The notes under the pieces were generated by a model. That model worked only from the letters and a program-made list of their open reading frames with translations. It had not been told where the DNA came from and did not search any database. A stretch of 64,000 bases of DNA, from assembly GCF_028737325.1 (NCBI RefSeq), contig NZ_JAQZCH010000001.1:602732-666731 (forward strand), read 5' to 3'. The position numbers were made by a program, and so were the translations under genes. Below are positions 44,921-53,220 of the stretch, piece by piece (the stretch's first letter is position 1; every line of letters starts with the position of its first letter). This DNA is from Microbacterium thalli. GTDB lineage: Bacteria; Actinomycetota; Actinomycetes; Actinomycetales; Microbacteriaceae.

Positions 44921-46282
44921 ATGACGAAACGTTTCCGTTCCGTCGCGGCGGCGATCGCCGTCGGCGGACTGTCCGTCGCCGCCCTCGCGGGCTGCAGCAG
45001 CGACGCGTCCGCGCCCGCCGACGGCACCGTCGCGATCGAGGTCGGCGACCGCCCGACCGCCGACCGCCCGGAGGACCGCGCCTACTTCGACGAGCGTGTT
45101 GCCGCGTTCGAGAAGGCGAACCCCGACATCGACCTGCAGCCCGTCGAGACGGGCTACGACGCCTCGACGTTCCAGGCCCTCGCCGCCGGCGGCAGCCTGC
45201 CCGACGTCATGAGCGTCCCGCTCACCGAGCCGCAGGGCCTCATCAAGCGCAACCAGGCGGCGGACATCACCGACGCGCTGGAAAGCGAAGGCCTGCTCGA
45301 GGCGCTGAACCCGACGATCCTCGCGCTGACGAAGAACAGCGAGGACCGCGTCTTCGCGATCCCGACCAACGCGTACTCGTTCGGGCTCGTCTACAACCGC
45401 GACCTCTTCGCCCAGGCCGGCCTCGACCCCGAGAACCCGCCGACGACGTGGGACGAGGTGCGGGCCGCGGCGAAGAAGATCAGCGACGCGACCGACGCCG
45501 CCGGCTTCTCGATGCTGACGACGGCCAACACCGGTGGCTGGCAGTTCACGGGCATGACGTACTCGTTCGGCGGGACGGTCGAGAACGAGGACGGCTCGAA
45601 GGCCACCTTCGACGACACCCCGTCGGCCGATGCCCTCGAACTGCTGCAGGCGATGCGGTGGGACGACGGCACGTTGCCCGAGAACACGCTCTACGACGTC
45701 CAGTCGCAGGGCCAGGACTTCGCGGCGGGGAAGATCGGCATGATCCTCGGCGCGAGCGATTCGTACTACAACGTCGTCCAGAACCTCAAGCTGCCGGCCG
45801 AGCAGTTCGGCATCGGCGGGATGCCGCAGTCCGACGGCGTGCAGGGCACGCTGAGCGGCGGCACGGTGCAGATCGTCAACCCGAACGCGAGCGACGAGGA
45901 GAAGGCCGCCGCCGTGAAGTGGGTGGAGTTCTTCTACCTCGAGCGCTTCCTCGACCAGGACACCGCCGTCGACGACGCCCGCGCCTCGAACGAGGCGGGC
46001 TCGGTCACCGGCCTGCCCGGACTGCCCGTCGTGAACGCCGAGCAGTACGCCGAGTACTTCACGTGGATCGCCGACTACATCAACGTCCCGAGCGAGAACT
46101 TCACCCCCTACCTCGAGGCATCGGCGGACATCCCGATCGTGCCCGAACCGGTGAACAACGCCCAGGAGGTGTACGGCGCCCTCGACACCGTCATCCAGAC
46201 GGTGCTCACCGACAAGGGCGCCGACATCCCGGCTCTCCTCTCCACCGCTCAGAGCGACGTCCAGTCCCGCCTGAGCCGCTGA
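44921..46282 (+). CDS. Extracellular sugar-binding lipoprotein of ABC importer
   Basis: A 453-residue family 1 solute-binding protein with lipoprotein signal VAALAGC (Cys25) and CUT1 features such as NAYSFGLVYNRDLFAQAGLD and PPTTWDEVRAAAKKI. It is the first gene of a long operon that continues with two permeases, SDR, dehydratase, hydrolase, kinase and aldolase. AAGGAG precedes the ATG. A stable hairpin follows the stop, so this protein is probably made in excess over the permeases. The ligand is likely an oligosaccharide released by the surface hydrolase, such as a rhamnose- or uronate-containing fragment; this is inference from context. Confidence 0.92.
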   Translation: MTKRFRSVAAAIAVGGLSVAALAGCSSDASAPADGTVAIEVGDRPTADRPEDRAYFDERVAAFEKANPDIDLQPVETGYDASTFQALAAGGSLPDVMSVPLTEPQGLIKRNQAADITDALESEGLLEALNPTILALTKNSEDRVFAIPTNAYSFGLVYNRDLFAQAGLDPENPPTTWDEVRAAAKKISDATDAAGFSMLTTANTGGWQFTGMTYSFGGTVENEDGSKATFDDTPSADALELLQAMRWDDGTLPENTLYDVQSQGQDFAAGKIGMILGASDSYYNVVQNLKLPAEQFGIGGMPQSDGVQGTLSGGTVQIVNPNASDEEKAAAVKWVEFFYLERFLDQDTAVDDARASNEAGSVTGLPGLPVVNAEQYAEYFTWIADYINVPSENFTPYLEASADIPIVPEPVNNAQEVYGALDTVIQTVLTDKGADIPALLSTAQSDVQSRLSR

Positions 46283-46288
46283 CCCGAC

Positions 46289-46318
46289 GGGGTGGGTCGG
46301 CGGAAGCCGGCCCACCCC
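46289..46318 (+). terminator. Intra-operon hairpin with GGAA tetraloop after binding-protein gene
   Basis: GGGGTGGGTCGGC (46289-46301) pairs with GCCGGCCCACCCC (46306-46318), with a single G-U wobble and a GNRA-type GGAA loop. Placed seven bases after the stop, it should act as a partial terminator or mRNA 3'-end stabiliser, giving more binding protein than permease. Confidence 0.7.
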
Positions 46319-46333
46319 CGACCGGAGGACCCC

Positions 46334-47281
46334 ATGACCGACGTGAGACAGCGGACCCGGGCGACGACGCCCGCCCCCGCATCCCCCGAGCCTGCCGCGC
46401 CGCGGCGGCGAGGCCGCTGGCGGCCGGGCCTGACCGCACTCGCGATCGCCGCGCCCGCGATCATCGTCTTCCTCTACTTCTCGTGGGGGCCGATCGCCAG
46501 CTCGCTCGCGATGAGCGTGCAGCGCGTCGTCATCGGCGGCGAGAGCACTTTCGTCGGATGGGAGAACTTCGCCTACGTCCTCGCCGATCCCGGCCTGCCG
46601 CAGGCGACGCTGAACACCCTCTACTACACCGGTCTCGCGGTGCTGTTCGGCTTCCCCGTGCCGCTGGCGCTCGCCGTCTTCATCTCCGAGATGCGATCGC
46701 GCAGCTGGTACTTCAGTGCTCTGGCATACCTGCCGGTCATGGTGCCCCCGGTCGTGGCGATCCTGCTGTGGAAGTTCTTCTACGCGCCCGACGCCGACGG
46801 CCTGTTCAACACGGTGCTCGGATGGGTCGGCATCGGACCGCTGCCGTGGCTGAACTCGACGGCGACGGCCATGCCGTCCATCGTCCTCGAGACCACGTGG
46901 GCCGGCGCGGGCACGGCGATCATCATCTACATCGCCGCCCTCACCAGCATCCCCTCGGAGCTGTACGAAGCGGCCGAGCTCGACGGCGCCGGCATCTGGC
47001 GCCGCGTGTGGCACGTCACCCTGCCGCAGATGCGCGGGATCATCGCGACGATGCTGCTGCTGCAGATCATCGGCACGATGCAGATCTTCACCGAGCCGTT
47101 CCTCTTCACCGGCGGCGGACCGCAGGGAGCGACCAAGACGCTGCTCATGACGATCTACGACTACGCCTTCGTCCGGGTCGACTACGGTGCGGCCACCGCG
47201 CTGAGCGTGCTGCTCGCCGGGTCGCTCGGCCTGCTGTCGCTGCTCTATTTCCGCCTGACACGACGCTGGAGCCGAGCATGA
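46334..47281 (+). CDS. Sugar ABC transporter permease (MalF/UgpA type)
   Basis: A 315-residue membrane protein with six predicted spans after a Pro/Arg-rich N-terminus of about 35 residues. The EAA loop is YEAAELDGAGIWRRVWHVTLP, and the F-type segment FTEPFLFTGGGPQGAT is typical of CUT1 importers. The ATG at 46334 follows GGAGG; a GTG/ATG further upstream at 46292 would lie in the hairpin and is rejected. It overlaps the next permease as ATGA. Confidence 0.92.
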   Translation: MTDVRQRTRATTPAPASPEPAAPRRRGRWRPGLTALAIAAPAIIVFLYFSWGPIASSLAMSVQRVVIGGESTFVGWENFAYVLADPGLPQATLNTLYYTGLAVLFGFPVPLALAVFISEMRSRSWYFSALAYLPVMVPPVVAILLWKFFYAPDADGLFNTVLGWVGIGPLPWLNSTATAMPSIVLETTWAGAGTAIIIYIAALTSIPSELYEAAELDGAGIWRRVWHVTLPQMRGIIATMLLLQIIGTMQIFTEPFLFTGGGPQGATKTLLMTIYDYAFVRVDYGAATALSVLLAGSLGLLSLLYFRLTRRWSRA

Positions 47282-48204
47282 GCGCACTTCTCCCGAGCCG
47301 GCGCGGCCCCGTCGCCCCCGAGCCGCTCTCGCGCACGAACATCTCCGACAGCGACCGTCGTCGCCCCTCCGTGCGAGTGTGGCTCGGCATCGGTCAGACC
47401 GTGGTGCTGGCGGCTCTGCTCGTCGCCGGGCTCGGCCCGCTGGTGTGGCTCGCGCTCGCCGCGGTGTCGCCCACGCAGGACCTCATCCGCGGCCCGTTCT
47501 CGTTCTTCTCCAGCGGCGTCGTGCAGTGGGAGAACCTCGCGATCGCGTGGGAGCGCGGCCGGATCGGCCACTACCTGACCAACACCGCCATCCTCGCGGC
47601 GGGGTCCGTCGTGGTGACGCTGGTCGTCTCGACCACCGCCGCGTTCGTCATCACGGTGCTGCGGCCGCGGTGGGGCAAGATCCTCTCGGGCGCGATCCTC
47701 GCCACCTTGTTCATCCCGTCGATCGTCTCGCTCGTGCCGCTCTACCTGACGGTCCGTGAGCTGCCGGTGGTGGGGGTCTCGCTGATCAACACCTGGTGGG
47801 CGGTGTGGCTGCCCGCGGGTGCGACCGCCTTCAACGTGCTCATCATCGCCCGTTTCCTCGAGGCGATCCCCGCCGATCTCTACGAGGCGGCGCGCATCGA
47901 CGGCGCCGGCCCCCTCCGCATCCTGTGGAGCATCGTCCTGCCCCTGTCGCGCCCGATCCTCGGGGTCGTGGGGCTGCTGACCGTCGTGGCGTCGTGGAAG
48001 GACTACCTGTGGCCCCTCCTCGTGCTGCCCGACCCCGACAAGCAGCCGGTGTCGGTGGCTCTGCCCCGACTGGCCGATCAGACGGAGTTGAGCGTGCAGA
48101 TGGCCGCGCTCTTCCTCTCCCTCCTCATCCCGGTGGCGCTGTTCCTGATCTTCCAGCGGCAGTTCCTGCGCGGCGCGAGCATGGCGGGCGGGGTCAAGGG
48201 ATGA
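47278..48204 (+). CDS. Sugar ABC transporter permease (MalG/UgpE type)
   Basis: A 308-residue permease with six spans. The EAA loop is YEAARIDGAGPLRILWSIVLP, and WKDYLWPLLVLPDPDKQPVSVAL is the G-type signature. ATG 47278 and the following SDR gene are both coupled by ATGA overlaps. No ATP-binding subunit is present in this operon, so a housekeeping sugar-importer ATPase must serve it. It works with the permease at 46334 and the lipoprotein at 44921. Confidence 0.92.
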   Translation: MSALLPSRRGPVAPEPLSRTNISDSDRRRPSVRVWLGIGQTVVLAALLVAGLGPLVWLALAAVSPTQDLIRGPFSFFSSGVVQWENLAIAWERGRIGHYLTNTAILAAGSVVVTLVVSTTAAFVITVLRPRWGKILSGAILATLFIPSIVSLVPLYLTVRELPVVGVSLINTWWAVWLPAGATAFNVLIIARFLEAIPADLYEAARIDGAGPLRILWSIVLPLSRPILGVVGLLTVVASWKDYLWPLLVLPDPDKQPVSVALPRLADQTELSVQMAALFLSLLIPVALFLIFQRQFLRGASMAGGVKG

Positions 48205-49082
48205 GCCGCATCCTCGTCACGGGCGCCGACGGCGAGATCGGCCGCGCCGTCAGCGAATCGCTTGTCGCGGCGGGACACCGGGTGACGGCACTGTCTCTCG
48301 CCATCGCGGCGGACCATCCTGCCGACCGGCGCATCATCGGCGATGCCACCTCGCGCGACGACGTGGCGGAGGCCATGCGCGAGGTCGACGCCGTCGCGCA
48401 CTTCGCCGCCATCCCGCATCCGAGCCTCGGCACGCCGTACGACGTCTTCCGGGTCAACACCGCGGCGACCTTCAACGTGCTCACTCGCGCTGCCGAGACG
48501 GGGGTGCGACGCGCGGTAATCGCCAGCAGCATCAACGCGATCGGCTATCCGAACAATCCCCACGACACCTTCCCGCCGTCGTTCCCTCTCGACGCCGCGA
48601 CGCCCCCCGACATCGCCGACGCCTATTCGCTGTCCAAGCTCGCCGACGAGGCGACGGCCCGGTACGCGCACCGCCGGTACGGCATCGACGTCGTCGCGCT
48701 GCGGTTCCCGCTGGTGAAATGGCCGCACGTCCTGCGCGAGGTCGCCGACGAGGTCCGCGCGGATCCCGCGCGGATGGCCCGCGAGGGCTGGGCCTACCTG
48801 ACGATGACCGACGCGGTGCGCGCCGTCGAGCTGGCGCTGTGGACGGATGCCGCGGGGGCCGCGGTCGTGCCACTGAGCGCCCGCGACACCCTGCTCGACG
48901 AGCCCACGGCCGAGTTGCTGCGTCGCTTCGCGCCCGCCGTCGAACCGCCGATCGGCGTCGAGGGGCATCACGCTCTCGTCGACCTGACGACGGCGCGCAC
49001 GGTGCTCGGTTTCGAGCCTCGCGAGTCGATCCACGACGGCACCGCGACCCCCTACCCGGCACTCGTGAGGAGCGACCGATGA
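48201..49082 (+). CDS. NAD-dependent extended SDR oxidoreductase (epimerase/uronate-dehydrogenase-like)
   Basis: A 293-residue Rossmann-fold enzyme of the extended short-chain dehydrogenase group. The cofactor motif is VTGADGEIG (6-14). Catalytic Ser109/110 lies in IASSINAIGY, and Tyr142/Lys146 in AYSLSK. ASS-x-N-x-x-IGY resembles uronate dehydrogenases, and the operon context (sugar-acid dehydratase, KDG kinase, KDPG aldolase) suits oxidation of a uronic acid or aldose. A sugar-nucleotide epimerase cannot be excluded. ATGA overlaps on both sides show tight coupling. Confidence 0.82.
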   Translation: MSRILVTGADGEIGRAVSESLVAAGHRVTALSLAIAADHPADRRIIGDATSRDDVAEAMREVDAVAHFAAIPHPSLGTPYDVFRVNTAATFNVLTRAAETGVRRAVIASSINAIGYPNNPHDTFPPSFPLDAATPPDIADAYSLSKLADEATARYAHRRYGIDVVALRFPLVKWPHVLREVADEVRADPARMAREGWAYLTMTDAVRAVELALWTDAAGAAVVPLSARDTLLDEPTAELLRRFAPAVEPPIGVEGHHALVDLTTARTVLGFEPRESIHDGTATPYPALVRSDR

Positions 49083-50341
49083 CCGCCGCAGCGCGCACGA
49101 CTTTCGACCAGCCCTGGATCCCGCGCGAGAAGGTGCGCATCACGGACGTGCGGGCCATCGTGACGGCACCCGAGGGCATCCCGCTCGTCGTGGTCCGCGT
49201 CGACACCGATCAGGACGGCCTCTGGGGGTACGGCTGCGCCACCTTCACGCAGCGGTGGCAGGCCGTGGTGGCCTTCCTCGACCACCTGCGTCCGCTGCTC
49301 GTCGGCCGGTACCCCGGCGACATCGAGGATCTGCTGCGGCTGGTGCGGTTCACCGGGTACTGGCGCGAGGGGCCGGTCGGCAACAACGCCCTGTCGGGAA
49401 TCGACATGGCGTTGTGGGACATCGCCGGGAAGCGCGCCGGGATGCCGGTGTACGAACTGTTCGGCGGACGGGTGCGCGCGGCTGCCGACACCTACCTGCA
49501 CGCCGAGGGGGCCGATCTCGACGAGACCACGGCGCATGCGCGCGAGCTCATGGCGGCTGGTCTGCGCCACGTGCGCATCCAAACGGGCCAGCAGGGGATC
49601 GGCCACTACGGCGCTCCGCCGGCGATGGGTTCGTTCGCGTGGGCGAAGAATCCCGCGGGTTGGCGCGTCGAGGACTACCTCGTCCGCACCCCGCAGCTGT
49701 TCGCCCACGTGCGCGACGCTCTGGGCGATGGGGTCGAGCTGCTGCACGACGTGCACTCGCGCCTGACTCCGGCGACGGCGGTGGCGCTGGCGCGCTCGCT
49801 GGAGCCCTACCGCCCCTTCTTCCTCGAGGATGTGCTCGCGCCCGAGCACTGGCACCGGCTCGCCGAGGTGCGGGCGGCGTCGCCGGTACCCCTCGCCGTC
49901 GGCGAGCTCGCGACGTCGTTCACCGACGCCGCGCGGCTGATTCGCGATCACCACGTCGACTTCATCCGCAGTCACCTCTCGGATGTCGGCGGGGTCAGCG
50001 CCGCCCGGCGGCTCGCCGTCCTCGCCGATGTCGAGGGTGTGCGCACCGCGTGGCATTCGCCCGGAGACGCGTCGCCGTTCGCGGTCGCCGCGGCTGTCGC
50101 GCTGGACGTGACCTCGCCGGCCTTCGGCATCCAGGAGGGGCACGTCTACAACGACGAGACCCACGAGGTCTTCCCCGGGATGATCGACATCGTCGACGGG
50201 TGGCTGACCCCCAACGACGCCCCGGGATGGGGCATCGACCTCGACGAAGCGGCGGCCGCCCGGTTCCCCGCCGGGATCTCCGGGCACGACGCCTGGGCGG
50301 CGGGCGTCCGCGCGCCCGACGGCGCTCTCATCGCCCCCTGA
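49079..50341 (+). CDS. Enolase-superfamily sugar-acid dehydratase (ManD/RspA type)
   Basis: A 420-residue enzyme. Metal ligands Asp224 (LLHDVHSRLTP), Glu250 (PFFLEDVLAPE) and Glu276 (LAVGELATS) are spaced 26 and 26 residues apart, as in D-mannonate dehydratase ManD; His226 and the AWHSPGDASP loop also fit. The capping domain begins at KVRITDVRAIVT. The expected reaction is dehydration of D-mannonate or a related aldonate to 2-keto-3-deoxygluconate, which the next enzymes phosphorylate and split. Some RspA-like members have weak or no mannonate activity, so the precise substrate is open. It overlaps the SDR stop as ATGA. Confidence 0.87.
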   Translation: MTAAARTTFDQPWIPREKVRITDVRAIVTAPEGIPLVVVRVDTDQDGLWGYGCATFTQRWQAVVAFLDHLRPLLVGRYPGDIEDLLRLVRFTGYWREGPVGNNALSGIDMALWDIAGKRAGMPVYELFGGRVRAAADTYLHAEGADLDETTAHARELMAAGLRHVRIQTGQQGIGHYGAPPAMGSFAWAKNPAGWRVEDYLVRTPQLFAHVRDALGDGVELLHDVHSRLTPATAVALARSLEPYRPFFLEDVLAPEHWHRLAEVRAASPVPLAVGELATSFTDAARLIRDHHVDFIRSHLSDVGGVSAARRLAVLADVEGVRTAWHSPGDASPFAVAAAVALDVTSPAFGIQEGHVYNDETHEVFPGMIDIVDGWLTPNDAPGWGIDLDEAAAARFPAGISGHDAWAAGVRAPDGALIAP

Positions 50342-50387
50342 CCGCCCCGCTCCCGAACCTTCGACCCCTCGAACCCGAAAGAGATCC

Positions 50388-51674
50388 ATGACCACGTGGT
50401 CGATCGCGCCCTCGGGGCGCTGGCTGCTGAATGGCGGCGAACCGACGTTCCTTCTGGCCGATACCGTCTGGGCGGCTTTCGGCGGGCCCACCGAGAACGA
50501 ATGGCTCGACCACCTCGAGCTGCGACGTCGACAGGGGTTCAACGCGTTGCTCATCAGCGTGCTGCCCATCGAGCACGACCGTTCGACCGGCACGCGCTCG
50601 CCGTACGCGCTGCGCGACGGTGCCGTCGACTTCGGCGCCGGCGACCCCGACTACTGGACCGTCGCCGAGCGGATGCTCGCGCAGGCTCGCGAGCGCGGCT
50701 TCACGCCGATGCTCGTGCTGCTGTGGAACAACTTCGTGCCCGGCACGTGGGGCTCGCGCCTGACGCCCGACCACGTCCTGAGCGCGGAGCAGACCGACAC
50801 CTACGTCCGTGAGACCGTGGCGCGGTTCCGGCGGTTCGATCCGATCTGGATCGTCTCGGGCGATGACGACCTCGACGACGAGACGGCGCTCGAGCGGTAC
50901 AGCTCGGTGGCGGCGCTGTTGCGCGAGGTCGCGCCCGAACAGCTCGTCACCTGGCACGACACTCCGACCGCGCGGATGCCGCAGCCCCTGGCCGACGGCG
51001 GACTCGTCGATGTCCACGCGCTCCAGTCGGGCCACAACGAGGCCTGGGAGACTCTGCCGGCGGACCTCACCCGCTACTACAGTGCGCTCGAGGTCGCGCG
51101 ACCGATCATGAACCTCGAGCCCTGCTACGAGGGCCTCGGGCGGTTCCGCGGCGCCGCACGCCACTCGGCGGCCGACGTCCGTCGCGCCAGCTGGACCGGC
51201 GTGGTGTCGGGGGCGGCCGCGGGCCTCGGCTACGGCGCGCACGGCGTCTGGTCGTGGCATCGCCGAGGCGAGGGGTTCTCAGCCGAAGACGTGCACGGGG
51301 CGCCGTTCCCGTTCTCGGTTGCGGCGGCGTTCCCCGGAGCCGAGGACGTCGCCTACCTACGCCGGGTCGTCGACGGTGAACGGCTGTGGGGCCTCGACGC
51401 GGCACCCGACCTGCTCGGGTCCGAGCCGTCCGGTGCGGTCGCCGGTCGCACCGCCGACGGAGCGATCGCGGTGTACGCGCCGACGCCCTTCGCGCTCACC
51501 CTCGCGATCCCGGATGCCGACGGGCTCGAGGTGAACGTGCACGACCTGGCGGCCCGACGGCCCGACGCCGCCCGCTGGAGCCCGGTCGACGGCGGCATCC
51601 GGCTCGAGCAGTCGGAGTTCACCGGCGACGCGCTGTTCGTGCTGCGGCGCGCCGGCAGCGAGGGCGACCGATGA
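50388..51674 (+). CDS. DUF4038-type glycoside hydrolase, GH140 (apiosidase)-like
   Basis: A 428-residue protein without a signal peptide. It opens with GRWLLNGGEPTFLLADTVWAAF, the start of the DUF4038 TIM-barrel domain. DPIWIVSGDDDL and IMNLEPCYEGLG are likely active-site strands, and a C-terminal DUF5060/collagen-binding-like sandwich follows. DUF4038 includes GH140 apiosidases of rhamnogalacturonan-II breakdown. Its place among pectin-type catabolic genes suggests an intracellular debranching enzyme, though the exact linkage is unknown. A 46-base gap with a weak ribosome site (GAAAGAGA) separates it from the dehydratase gene; its stop overlaps the kinase start (ATGA). Confidence 0.78.
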   Translation: MTTWSIAPSGRWLLNGGEPTFLLADTVWAAFGGPTENEWLDHLELRRRQGFNALLISVLPIEHDRSTGTRSPYALRDGAVDFGAGDPDYWTVAERMLAQARERGFTPMLVLLWNNFVPGTWGSRLTPDHVLSAEQTDTYVRETVARFRRFDPIWIVSGDDDLDDETALERYSSVAALLREVAPEQLVTWHDTPTARMPQPLADGGLVDVHALQSGHNEAWETLPADLTRYYSALEVARPIMNLEPCYEGLGRFRGAARHSAADVRRASWTGVVSGAAAGLGYGAHGVWSWHRRGEGFSAEDVHGAPFPFSVAAAFPGAEDVAYLRRVVDGERLWGLDAAPDLLGSEPSGAVAGRTADGAIAVYAPTPFALTLAIPDADGLEVNVHDLAARRPDAARWSPVDGGIRLEQSEFTGDALFVLRRAGSEGDR

Positions 51675-52618
51675 GCGGGCGGATCGTGACGTTCGGCGAG
51701 GCACTCGCCACCACCGAGGTCGACGACACCGGCGTTCTCGGCCCGGCGTCGGTCGCCGGCGCAGAACTCAACACCGCGGTCGGGCTCGCCCGGCTCGGAC
51801 ACGACGTGACCTGGGCGTCGCGGCTCGGCGACGACGCGTTCGCCGGGCTCGTGCGCGAGACCCTCCGCGCGGAGGGAATCGACGACCGCTTCGTCGTGCC
51901 CGCCCCGGGGGAGCAGACCGGCCTGATCGTGAAGCAGCGCCGCGAGGGCGACGACATCCGCTCCGAGCACTACCGCGCCACGAGCGCGGCCAGCCGCCTG
52001 CGCTCGGACGGCCTTTCCGCCGCGATGCTCGAGGGGGCCGCCTGGTTGCACGCGACGTGCATCACGCCGGCCCTGGGCGCGGGGCCGAAGGGCCTGTTCG
52101 AGAACGTTCTCCACGAAGCGTCGATGCGCGGCATCCCGATCTCGCTCGACGCCAATCACCGGCCGCAGTTGATGACGGAGGACGAGCTGCGCGCGGTCAT
52201 CGACGACTGGCTCGACGTGGTCGACACGTTCTTCTGCAACGAGGACGAGGCCCGCGTGCTGACGGGCACGACGTCGACGGATGCCGCGATCGGCGCGCTC
52301 GCCCGCCGCGGTCCGCGCGTCGTCGTGGTCAAGCTCGGCGGGCGCGGGGCGATGGCGGGTGATGCCGGCGGGCGACGCTTCACACCCGCGTCGGTCGTCG
52401 CCCCGCCCACGCATCCGGTGGGTGCGGGCGACGCCTTCGCTGCGGCGTGGATCTCGTGCACGCTCCGGGGCTACACGGTCGACGCGGCCCTGCCGGTGTC
52501 GGCGTGGTGCGCGGCCCGGGTCGTGGCCGACCCCCGCGATCACGGCGGGTTCCCGCGGCGCGCCGAGCTCGATGCGTTCGAGGCGGCGCAGCGCGAGCAG
52601 ACGGAGGCCGGGCGATGA
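51671..52618 (+). CDS. kdgK: 2-keto-3-deoxygluconate kinase (PfkB family)
   Basis: A 315-residue ribokinase-fold enzyme. The N-terminal GEALATTEVDD and GAELNTAVGLARLGHDVTWASRLGDDAFG-like region bind sugar. The C-terminal HPVGAGDAFAAAW carries the anion hole and catalytic Asp254. The product expected from neighbours is KDPG, made from the dehydratase product KDG and cleaved by the aldolase encoded next. A 4-base ATGA overlap exists on both sides. Other PfkB sugar kinases cannot be separated by sequence alone, but context makes KDG kinase likely. Confidence 0.87.
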   Translation: MSGRIVTFGEALATTEVDDTGVLGPASVAGAELNTAVGLARLGHDVTWASRLGDDAFAGLVRETLRAEGIDDRFVVPAPGEQTGLIVKQRREGDDIRSEHYRATSAASRLRSDGLSAAMLEGAAWLHATCITPALGAGPKGLFENVLHEASMRGIPISLDANHRPQLMTEDELRAVIDDWLDVVDTFFCNEDEARVLTGTTSTDAAIGALARRGPRVVVVKLGGRGAMAGDAGGRRFTPASVVAPPTHPVGAGDAFAAAWISCTLRGYTVDAALPVSAWCAARVVADPRDHGGFPRRAELDAFEAAQREQTEAGR

Positions 52619-53220
52619 CCGTCGACGTGCGCGCCGCACTCGGCGCCGCCGCCGTCGTCGCCGTGCTGCGGGCGCCGTCGGAGTCCGAGCTGCGCCGGCA
52701 GGTCGAGTTCGCGCAGCGCGCCGAGCTGCCGGTGCTCGAGATCACCGCGACCACGCCGGGGTGGGACCGCGTGCTCGCCGAGCTGGCCGCCGACTCGACC
52801 TTCACCCACGTCCTGCTCGGGGCAGGCACCATCACGACCGCGGCTCAGGCCGACGTCGCCCGGGGCGCCGGTGCGCGCTTCGTCGTGTCGCCGACGGTCG
52901 TCGACGCCGACGTGCGAGCGGCCGCCGGTGACGTCCCCTTCATCGCCGGCGGGTTCACCCCGACCGAGCTTCGTGCGGCCGCCGGTACGAGCGGGATGGC
53001 GAAGCTCTTCCCCGCGGCGAGCGGCGGGATCGGGCATCTGCGCGCCGTCCGCGATGTCCTGCCGGAGGTCGCGATCATGCCGACCGGCGGGATCGGGGTC
53101 GCCGACGCCGCCGACTGGATCGCCGCCGGCGCCGTTGCGGTCGGGATCGGAGGCGGGCTGTTCCGCGAACCGGTCGACCGCGTGCGGGGCCTGGTCGCAT
53201 CGCTCCGGCGGCCGGTGTGA
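52615..53220 (+). CDS. eda: 2-keto-3-deoxy-6-phosphogluconate aldolase
   Basis: A 201-residue class I aldolase. Schiff-base Lys130 is in MAKLFPA, with Glu42 in VLEITATTP, the GAGTI motif at 69-73, the VSPTVVDADV strand and the phosphate-binding GGIG/VGIGGGLF loops at the C-terminus. It splits KDPG to pyruvate and glyceraldehyde 3-phosphate, ending the pathway encoded by this operon. Length is standard (E. coli Eda 213). It is ATGA-coupled to the kinase and GTGA-coupled to the epimerase. Confidence 0.92.
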   Translation: MTVDVRAALGAAAVVAVLRAPSESELRRQVEFAQRAELPVLEITATTPGWDRVLAELAADSTFTHVLLGAGTITTAAQADVARGAGARFVVSPTVVDADVRAAAGDVPFIAGGFTPTELRAAAGTSGMAKLFPAASGGIGHLRAVRDVLPEVAIMPTGGIGVADAADWIAAGAVAVGIGGGLFREPVDRVRGLVASLRRPV

